Positions 1 through 4,432 of a stretch of 5,502 bases of DNA are shown here, piece after piece. Below the pieces are notes generated by a model that made no database searches, had not been told where the DNA came from, and saw nothing but the letters and a program-made list of their open reading frames with translations. The stretch is taken from the NCBI GenBank assembly GCA_002317475.1, contig DCIS01000159.1, positions 1 through 5,502 of the forward strand, read 5' to 3'. Source of the stretch: Prevotellaceae bacterium UBA1720 (lineage in GTDB: Bacteria > Bacteroidota > Bacteroidia > Bacteroidales > Bacteroidaceae). The position numbers were made by a program, and so were the translations under genes. Numbering within the stretch: position 1 is the first letter of the stretch; each line of letters starts with the position of its first letter.

Positions 1-312
1 TACTCCAAACGTATCCCCCTGCATAAGTTCTTGGTCAGCAGTGTGTTGAGGACGGAGTCGGACGTTGCCAACCTGTCACGCAACAATGTGAATGCCACGC
101 AGCGTAGTTGCCACATGTTTGGCACCACCTTCGATATCAGTTACAATCTCTATTATACCGTTTCCAATCCTGATGGTCCTCGTCGCCGTGAGGTCAGGAA
201 TGATTCGCTGAAGATGGTGCTGAGTGAGGTGCTACGTGATGCCCGTCGTGAGGGCAGATGCTATGTTCGTTATGAGGTAAAGCAACCTTGCTTCCACATC
301 ACCGTCAGATAA
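1..312 (+). CDS. C-terminal part of a DUF5715-like, M15 peptidase-related protein (5' end outside window)
   Basis: The frame is open from the first base, giving 103 residues before TAA at 310-312; the true start lies upstream. Seen: an 'SSVLRTESDVANL' segment (fragment residues 13-25) followed by SCHMFGTTFD (36-45), which fits the SxHxxGxxxD zinc motif of M15 D-Ala-D-Ala carboxypeptidases (VanX/VanY type) with His38 and Asp45 seven apart as in that family. A late His99 in 'CFHITV' sits where the third zinc ligand would be. Recalled family: this combination matches Bacteroidota DUF5715 proteins, which I place here by memory of the motif and not by a search. The glutamate normally three residues before the last His is Pro96, so peptidase activity is uncertain. 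A cell-wall role in the periplasm is inference. The signal peptide, if any, is not visible. Confidence 0.75.
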   Translation, partial: YSKRIPLHKFLVSSVLRTESDVANLSRNNVNATQRSCHMFGTTFDISYNLYYTVSNPDGPRRREVRNDSLKMVLSEVLRDARREGRCYVRYEVKQPCFHITVR

Positions 313-363
313 GCTGCTTGGTGCTCTGCGTCTTTGTTGCGTGGATAAAAATCTTCATAAAAG

Positions 364-402
364 GGCTTTCCGTGTTAAACCATGACGGAAAGCCTGTGTC
401 TT
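364..402 (+). terminator. Hairpin terminator after the DUF5715-like gene
   Basis: A perfect 10-bp stem pairs GGCTTTCCGT (364-373) with ACGGAAAGCC (385-394) around an 11-nt loop, and a mixed T-rich stretch (tgtgtcttt) follows. It lies about 50 nt after the stop codon. The T-tract is weak, so termination may be partial; A-rich sequence before the stem could give some activity on the other strand. Confidence 0.6.
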
Positions 403-427
403 TATTTACAGATGGGCCGGAAAATCA

Positions 428-441
428 GTGTTCCGGAACAC
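428..441. promoter_or_regulatory. 14-bp perfect palindrome, candidate operator for the 485 gene
   Basis: GTGTTCCGGAACAC reads identically on both strands with no central gap. It lies 43 bp upstream of the ATG at 485, in the promoter region of that gene. A second CCGGAA half-site lies at 417-422, 16 bp before the CCGGAA inside the palindrome. This is the form expected for a dimeric transcription factor site; the regulator is unknown. No TAnnTTTG promoter box was found between 313 and 484, so the promoter position is not fixed. Confidence 0.4.
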
Positions 442-484
442 CTGCATTGAAAGACAAATGTTAACCAAATAAAAATAAAAAATT

Positions 485-1084
485 ATGAAGAAGATTATGA
501 TTTTGATGGCTGCTGTCATTCTTTCATGTGGCACAGCAATGGCTCAGCAGAATGGTCAGCGTCAGCGTGGCAACCGTGGTCAGATGAGTCAGGAGGAGAT
601 TGCAAAGATGCGTTCTGAGAACATCAAGAAGCAGGCTGAGAGCCTGGCCAAGGATATGAAGCTGGCTAAGGACAAGCAGGCTGATTTCATCACCGACTAT
701 ACTGCATACCAGGAGGAACTTCAGGGTTCTACTACTTTCGATATGAGTGCTTTCACCAACCGTCAGGAGCAGAAGAAGGTTAAGGACATGAGCGATGATG
801 AGTGTCTGGAGGCTGTAACCAAGGTTATCTCACGTGCTGAGGATGCTGCAAAGCAGGCCAACACTCGTCTGGAGGTTACCAAGAAGTGGGTAGCTAAGTT
901 CCTAGAGAAGGAGTACACTCCCCAGCAGTTGTATCAGATCTTCGCTGAGACTCGTCGTAGTGGCAATGCCGCTGGTGCCCAGAACATGATGCGTATGGGC
1001 GGTGGTATGCCTATGGGCGGCTTTGGTGGCGGTATGCCTATGGGTGGCGGCGGCTTCGGCGGCGGTATGCCTGGTGGTTTCTAA
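485..1084 (+). CDS. Secreted helical protein, Spy/CpxP-like, with Gly/Met-rich tail
   Basis: The product is 199 residues. Residues 1-20 form a signal peptide (MKK, hydrophobic core, AMA|QQ cleavage site), so it should act in the periplasm or outside. Cys15 in 'ILSCG' gives a weak alternative lipobox. Residues 21-34 are Gln/Arg/Gly-rich. Residues 35-158 are charged and strongly helical, with 'LAKDMKLAKDKQADF' and 'YTPQQLYQIF' segments that recall the paired LTxxQ motifs of Spy/CpxP periplasmic chaperones. Residues 171-199 are almost only Gly, Met, Pro and Phe, with GGGMPMGG repeated. The ATG at 485 is the only start giving a full signal peptide; the leader is A-rich without a Shine-Dalgarno, as usual in Bacteroidota. 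The chaperone or stress-response role is inference from weak motifs; it could be a DUF4890-type protein. A palindrome lies upstream, and 9-nt repeats plus a terminator follow. Confidence 0.85.
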   Translation: MKKIMILMAAVILSCGTAMAQQNGQRQRGNRGQMSQEEIAKMRSENIKKQAESLAKDMKLAKDKQADFITDYTAYQEELQGSTTFDMSAFTNRQEQKKVKDMSDDECLEAVTKVISRAEDAAKQANTRLEVTKKWVAKFLEKEYTPQQLYQIFAETRRSGNAAGAQNMMRMGGGMPMGGFGGGMPMGGGGFGGGMPGGF

Positions 1085-1088
1085 TCCA

Positions 1089-1143
1089 CTTGAACCCTTT
1101 AAACCGTTTGAACCTTTTTGAAACGTTTGAACCTTTTAAACCC
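1089..1143. repeat. Six tandem 9-10-nt repeats, consensus TTTGAACCG
   Basis: Units begin at 1089, 1098, 1107, 1117, 1126 and 1135: CTTGAACCC, TTTAAACCG, TTTGAACCTT, TTTGAAACG, TTTGAACCT and TTTAAACCC. The array fills the space between the stop codon and the terminator hairpin. Units alternate G/A at the fourth base, giving a higher-order period of about 18-19 nt. Function is unknown; it would be transcribed as a 3' untranslated region. Confidence 0.75.
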
Positions 1144-1152
1144 TATATACAG

Positions 1153-1187
1153 TTGCCTGTCACTTTCTGTGATGGGCAATTTTTTTT
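1153..1187 (+). terminator. Rho-independent terminator of the 485 gene
   Basis: An 11-bp stem pairs TTGCCTGTCAC (1153-1163) with GTGATGGGCAA (1169-1179), including two G-U wobbles, around the loop TTTCT, and eight T residues follow (1180-1187). This is a canonical intrinsic terminator and separates the 485 gene from the 1283 gene. Confidence 0.9.
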
Positions 1188-1197
1188 CACCTTTTGT

Positions 1198-1228
1198 TTT
1201 GACGTGTGGACAAAAGTATGTAACTTTG
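1198..1228 (+). promoter_or_regulatory. Bacteroidota-type promoter of the 1283 gene
   Basis: A TTTG -33 element at 1198-1201 is followed after 19 nt by TAACTTTG at 1221-1228, matching the known TAnnTTTG -7 element of Bacteroidota primary sigma factor promoters at the usual spacing. The predicted transcript start is near 1233, giving an AT-rich 5' leader of about 50 nt before the ATG at 1283. A second TTTG at 1193-1196 is less well spaced. Confidence 0.85.
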
Positions 1229-1282
1229 TGCGCAAATTAATTACAATCAATACACATTATTTATTTTTTACTTCAAAAGCTT

Positions 1283-2866
1283 ATGAAGAAATTTTTACTC
1301 TCTTTGGTAGCTCTTCTTGCTGCCACGTTCTCCTTTGCACAGAAGGTTAGTTTGGATTTTACCAATCCTGTTGGTGATTGGAATCTTCCCTTGAAGGCAA
1401 ATGCCATCACTGAGGCTACCACCGTCACTAATGGCACTTATTCTGTTATCCTCTCTGCTTCAACTGCTGCTTACGCTGGTGGTTCTGAGGCTAATGGCTA
1501 TACCTATTTGATGATTGGTAAGAGCGGATCTACCGTTACTCTTCCCGCATTTGATTTTGCTGTTGGCAAGATTGAGGTTGTCGGTAATGCAGGTGCTTCT
1601 GCAAACACACTGATGAATGTCTATGTTGGTGAAACTGCTGTTAGTACCGAGACCAAGGGTAGTGCTGAGACCAACACCTACGCTATTGATGCTGCATATC
1701 AGGCTGCTGGCAATGTGTATGTCCTGACTGTTACTTCATCACACAATGCTCAGATTACCAAGATCAATATCTATGAGGCTGGTGATGACAACACTGGTGG
1801 TGGTTCTGGTGATGTTGAGCCCGAGTTGCCCAACCTCGTTTCTGTAGCTGAGGCACAGGCTGCTGAGGCTGGTACCGAGGTCACCGTTAGTGGTACTGTT
1901 TATGCTGTAGGTGCTACCAGTTTCGTAGTTGGTGATGCAACAGGCTACATCTTCCACTATGGTGCTGCTGAGGTTAAGGTTGGCGATACAGTCAACGTTA
2001 CTGGTGCTGTCAGCGCATACGGTGGTTTCAACCAGTTCAAGAGCGCTACTGTTACCGTCGTTAAGTCTGGTTCTGTCAAGTATCCCGACCCCGTTGTAAT
2101 GGATGGTGCTGCTATGGATGCATGGATTGCTGCTCCCGCTATTCAGTACGTGAAGTACACCGGTAAGCTCACCATCAGCGGCAACTACTACAACGTAGCT
2201 GTTGAGGGTGCTGAGACTGCTGTAGGTTCTATCATCAAGGCAAACGCAGACCTGCTCGAGAAGATGTCAAACGGCAACGAGTATGTATTTACCGGTTTTG
2301 CTATGTATGTCAGTGGTACTAAGTATGTCAACACCATCATCACCGACGTTAAGGCAGTAGGCGAGGAGGTTGTACTGAAGGATATCAGCAACACCCTCGA
2401 GACCGCTTACACCGTATCACAGGCAGTTGCACTCATCGACGATGCCAACAACGACCTGAGCAAGAAGGTTTACATCAAGGGTATCGTTTCTGCTCCCTAC
2501 AAGGAGGTATTCGTTGATCACAGCTATGGCAATGCCACCTTCTTCATCTCTGAGGACGGTAGTGCTGAGAGCCAGCAGTTCGAGATTTTCCGTGGTTATA
2601 GCTTCGGTGGTGTGAAGTTCGCTGAGAACGAGGACATCAAGCTGGGTGATGAGGTAGTATTCTATGGCGCTCTGACCAAGTACAACACCACCTACGAGAC
2701 CACACAGGGTGCTGAGCTCGTACAGTTGAACGGCAAGGCTGAGTTTGATGCTATCAACAGCATCCAGGCTGAGAAGAACGCTGCTATCTACGACCTCTCT
2801 GGCCGCAAGGTTAGCAAGGCACAGAAGGGCCTCTACATTATCTCTGGTCGCAAGGTTGTGAAGTAA
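1283..2866 (+). CDS. Exported multidomain protein: N-terminal beta domain, OB-fold-like repeats, C-terminal sorting-like tail
   Basis: The product is 527 residues. Residues 1-19 are a signal peptide (MKKFLLSLVALLAATFSFA|QK). Residues 20-165 form a beta-rich domain rich in Ala, Thr and Gly, including 'YLMIGKSGSTVTLP' and 'NAQITKINIYEA', resembling ligand-binding sandwich domains of Bacteroidota surface proteins. A Gly/Asp linker covers 167-178. Residues 185-260 look like an OB-fold ('EVTVSGTVYAVG', 'FVVGDATGYIF', 'VKVGDTVNVTGAV'). Residues 288-357 and about 375-484 appear to repeat that fold; the last resembles DUF6359-type domains. Residues 488-527 ('AIYDLSGRKV', 'KGLYII', 'GRKVVK') are the short C-terminal module typical of type IX-secreted or cell-surface proteins in this phylum. 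No catalytic motif was seen, so binding at the cell surface is more likely than catalysis; ligand unknown. It is a single-gene unit with its own promoter and terminator. Asparagine codon use changes sharply at the linker. Confidence 0.9.
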   Translation: MKKFLLSLVALLAATFSFAQKVSLDFTNPVGDWNLPLKANAITEATTVTNGTYSVILSASTAAYAGGSEANGYTYLMIGKSGSTVTLPAFDFAVGKIEVVGNAGASANTLMNVYVGETAVSTETKGSAETNTYAIDAAYQAAGNVYVLTVTSSHNAQITKINIYEAGDDNTGGGSGDVEPELPNLVSVAEAQAAEAGTEVTVSGTVYAVGATSFVVGDATGYIFHYGAAEVKVGDTVNVTGAVSAYGGFNQFKSATVTVVKSGSVKYPDPVVMDGAAMDAWIAAPAIQYVKYTGKLTISGNYYNVAVEGAETAVGSIIKANADLLEKMSNGNEYVFTGFAMYVSGTKYVNTIITDVKAVGEEVVLKDISNTLETAYTVSQAVALIDDANNDLSKKVYIKGIVSAPYKEVFVDHSYGNATFFISEDGSAESQQFEIFRGYSFGGVKFAENEDIKLGDEVVFYGALTKYNTTYETTQGAELVQLNGKAEFDAINSIQAEKNAAIYDLSGRKVSKAQKGLYIISGRKVVK

Positions 2867-2904
2867 TAGCGATCTATTGTACGCAACATAGCGCGCTAAT
2901 ATAT

Positions 2905-2938
2905 AAGTCCGAGGTTTTGCAATCTCGGACTTTTTTTT
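2905..2938 (+). terminator. Rho-independent terminator of the 1283 gene
   Basis: A 12-bp stem (2905-2916 with 2921-2932, core GTCCGAG/CTCGGAC, one G-T wobble) closes a TTGC tetraloop, followed by a run of eight T residues at 2931-2938. It lies 38 nt after the TAA stop codon. Confidence 0.92.
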
Positions 2939-2967
2939 CAAGCCCTTCCTTATTTCTCATTCATTCA

Positions 2968-3054
2968 CGTAGAGACACCGTAGAGACACCGTACAAACAC
3001 CGTACGCATACGTACGCTATACGTAGGCTATACGTAGGCTGTACGTATTTCGTA
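2968..3054. repeat. Phased 11-bp CGTA tandem array
   Basis: CGTA recurs at 2968, 2979, 2990, 3001, 3011, 3022, 3033 and 3044, with spacings 11, 11, 11, 10, 11, 11 and 11, and once more at 3051. The units drift from CGTAGAGACAC (twice) through CGTACAAACAC to CGTAGGCTATA and CGTAGGCTGTA. In the second half the palindrome TACGTA occurs at 3009, 3020, 3031 and 3042, always 11 bp apart, so the sites lie on nearly the same face of the helix. The last CGTA overlaps a TATCTTTG box. Function is unknown. Confidence 0.8.
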
Positions 3055-3060
3055 TCTTTG
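3053..3060 (+). promoter_or_regulatory. Candidate -7 box TATCTTTG at the end of the CGTA array
   Basis: TATCTTTG fits the Bacteroidota TAnnTTTG -7 consensus. No TTTG is present 19-21 nt upstream, where the CGTA repeats lie instead, so this is at best a half promoter that may need an activator. A transcript would start near 3065 and would run into the inverted-repeat element and then the short ORF at 3300. Confidence 0.35.
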
Positions 3061-3073
3061 CATCACTACCACC

Positions 3074-3246
3074 TTAACAGTTTAACAGTTTAACAGTCCG
3101 AATTTAAGGTACCCCCCCCCATTTTCCAAAACTCTTTATTAAAACTTTATAAATACTTAATAATCAATATATTATATATAGAATATAGAGTATGCAACAG
3201 GTTGTGACCCCTCAATTTTTGGACTGTTAAACTGTTAAACTGTTAA
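3074..3246. repeat. 173-bp element bounded by 26-bp perfect inverted repeats of TTTAACAG octamers
   Basis: The left arm (3074-3099) is TTAACAG, then TTTAACAG twice, then TCC. The right arm (3221-3246) is its exact reverse complement, starting GGACTGTTAAACTG. The arms enclose 121 nt of very AT-rich sequence that starts with a C9 tract and holds no ORF. The flanks (ACC before, ACA after) show no clear target-site duplication. It could be a MITE-like non-autonomous element, a long-stem RNA, or a dispersed Prevotella intergenic repeat. The 8-nt periodicity allows the arms to pair in several registers. Confidence 0.8.
3112..3120. repeat. C9 homopolymer
   Basis: Nine consecutive C residues occur just inside the left inverted-repeat arm, within otherwise AT-rich DNA. 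Such tracts are prone to replication slippage and also to sequencing length errors. Confidence 0.6.
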
Positions 3247-3299
3247 ACACATCTACTTCCTACTAAGCTAATTAACTGAATTTCAATATATAAAACACT

Positions 3300-3421
3300 A
3301 TGGAAAATATTAATGATATACTTTTTTCGCTCGAGAAACCCGAGATTCCTCGCCGTTTTCGAGCATAATTAAGGACTTTACAAGCAAGATTCCCGACTAT
3401 TTACAACCGTTATTGCAATAA
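3300..3421 (+). pseudogene. Possible broken small gene (22-codon ORF, restored to 40 codons by one added base)
   Basis: ATG at 3300 has an A-rich leader like the other genes here and opens 'MENINDILFSLEKPEIPRRF', but reaches TAA at 3366-3368 after 22 residues. Adding one base in the TTTT run at 3356-3359 would continue it as 'SSIIKDFTSKIPDYLQPLLQ' to TAA at 3419-3421, a 40-residue helical protein. Both halves look protein-like, and the join lies in a slippage-prone run. Alternatives are a genuine 22-residue peptide, a sequencing error or chance. I do not recognise the family; a faint resemblance to the start of Bacteroidota DUF3987 proteins is only an impression. Confidence 0.25.
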
Positions 3422-3706
3422 ATATACAGTTTTCATATCTGACAATTAGAGCAATCTCTATAATCAAGTACAAAGTTAAGAGACTCCTCGGTTCATTTTC
3501 GATACTAAAAAAGTTTCAGAATCAATTCCGATGCACGCATCTAAACGCTACATTTTGCCCGTCGGTAAAAGCCATTTGATAACTGCTTTTGCACGTCTGC
3601 AAAAACATGACCTCGAAAATATCTCCAAAATCTAACAAAGCTAATTTATAGAACCCACCTATAATAAGGCAAAATTTTAGAACGTATCTAAAAAAAGACT
3701 GTGGTT
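3422..3706. other. AT-rich intergenic stretch, possible decayed coding remnants
   Basis: No confident gene lies here. The frame 3480-3635 (+) is open for 51 codons and contains an ATG at 3531 giving 34 residues, starting MHASKRYILPVGKSH and ending LENISKI. Its mixed hydrophobic/charged make-up looks coding-like, but there is no leader or promoter, and a stop at 3477-3479 closes it upstream. It may be a 3' fragment of the same broken gene as the ORF at 3300. A 7-bp hairpin (TTTTGCA/TGCAAAA, 3587-3604) is also present without a T-tract after it. Confidence 0.3.
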
Positions 3707-3738
3707 CTTGCTACCTTGGATTTTTTTTCATAACTTTG
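3707..3738 (+). promoter_or_regulatory. Bacteroidota-type promoter of the 3749 gene
   Basis: CTTG at 3707-3710 (three of four matches to the TTTG -33 element) is followed after 20 nt by TAACTTTG at 3731-3738, the same -7 box as upstream of the 1283 gene. Transcription should start near 3743, only about six bases before the ATG at 3749. Confidence 0.75.
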
Positions 3739-3748
3739 CCATTGTATT

Positions 3749-4348
3749 ATGGAAAGACAACAATTCATGGAGAATGTTCTGCTGATTGATGCAGACTTTC
3801 TGGATAGCGTAGCTGCCGATATGCGACTGAATTTCAGTCGTATGCTAAACCGTGACATCGCTATTGCCGACCTGGCTTCGTGGCTGGTGTGTGCCGCACT
3901 TGATGGCGGTGTGCCCGAGGATGAGCAGGGAAACAGCCAGAACAAGGTGCAGGTGGTGATGATACGCTCGCTGCAGAAGACTAACCTGGAACATTTCGAG
4001 CCCTCTAATATGCTCTCCGGCATTGATGGCAAGGCCTTCAACGACCCCTACATGGGTGAGTTCCTGCTGAGTGTTGTCCCAGAAGAGAAACCCATCAGTG
4101 ACGGTGAACCCCTCTTCGTGGAGTCTGCCCGTTATCTGAAGAACAGTGCCGAGATCAAGCGCTTGGTTCTGGTTCCCGACATGCTCGGATATGGCTCGCT
4201 GATCAAGGAGGATCTGGAGAAGGCTGAGGGTGGTCCTGACACGGTCTTGCTGACCATGCAACCCGAGGAGGGTAGGGGATTCACCACTGAGATACTGGGC
4301 TACTCCCTCATGCATGCCCTTGGCATTGCCCCTGAAGAACTGAAATAA
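3749..4348 (+). CDS. Conserved hypothetical protein, possibly DUF6621-like
   Basis: The frame encodes 199 residues from ATG 3749, or 193 from ATG 3767 (MENVLLIDADFL). The promoter predicts a leader of only about 6 nt for the first start and about 24 nt for the second, so the second start is a serious alternative. No signal peptide, membrane segment or metal motif is visible, so the protein is probably cytoplasmic. It is acidic, with an alternating beta/alpha pattern: 'NVLLIDADFLDSVAADM' near the start, 'VQVVMIRS' (about 67-74) and 'KRLVLVPDM' (about 138-146) as likely beta strands, and 'GRGFTTEILGYSLMHALGI' near the C-terminus as a helix. It resembles by memory the Bacteroidota DUF6621 family, whose role is not known to me. 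It lies 84 nt upstream of the dehydrogenase gene, on the same strand, so co-transcription is possible. Confidence 0.85.
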   Translation: MERQQFMENVLLIDADFLDSVAADMRLNFSRMLNRDIAIADLASWLVCAALDGGVPEDEQGNSQNKVQVVMIRSLQKTNLEHFEPSNMLSGIDGKAFNDPYMGEFLLSVVPEEKPISDGEPLFVESARYLKNSAEIKRLVLVPDMLGYGSLIKEDLEKAEGGPDTVLLTMQPEEGRGFTTEILGYSLMHALGIAPEELK

Positions 4349-4365
4349 TTGACATAACAAAATTC

Positions 4366-4424
4366 GCTGCATACCCCCCAACCAACCATGCAGCTCCCTC
4401 CCCGCTCGGGGAGGGCGGGGGGTA
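4366..4424. repeat. Nested GC-rich inverted repeats between two genes
   Basis: Three inverted pairs are interleaved: GCTGCAT (4366-4372) with ATGCAGC (4388-4394); CCCTCCCC (4396-4403) with GGGGAGGG (4408-4415) around a GCTC loop; and TACCCCCC (4372-4379) with GGGGGGTA (4417-4424), which encloses the second hairpin and competes with the first. Only a short T run (4429-4432) follows, eight bases before the next ATG, so it is a weak terminator at most. It looks like a REP-type dispersed intergenic repeat or an attenuator or mRNA-stabilising structure between the two cistrons. Confidence 0.7.
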
Positions 4425-4432
4425 AGGCTTTT

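Noticed and set aside
1090..1350. Plus-strand open frame of 86 codons across the repeat array, terminator and promoter
   Set aside because: It translates the 9-nt repeats, a terminator T-run and a promoter, and overlaps the real start at 1283 in another frame.
1739..2941. Minus-strand open frames opposite the 1283 gene
   Set aside because: They lie antisense to a clear signal-peptide gene with coherent domains, and have no promoter or recognisable product.
3074..3246. Invertible (phase-variable) promoter
   Set aside because: The arms are suitable, but no TAnnTTTG box with a -33 TTTG lies in the enclosed 121 nt on either strand and no recombinase gene is in view.
2968..3246. CRISPR array
   Set aside because: Repeat units are only 8-11 nt with no spacers of 25-40 nt between identical repeats, and no cas gene is present.
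3587..3604. TTTTGCA/TGCAAAA hairpin as a terminator
   Set aside because: The stem is short and AT-rich and no T-tract follows on the plus strand; no gene on either strand clearly ends there.
4349..4354. TTGACA as a -35 promoter box
   Set aside because: It is an E. coli-type element; this genome uses TTTG/TAnnTTTG, and no matching -7 box follows.
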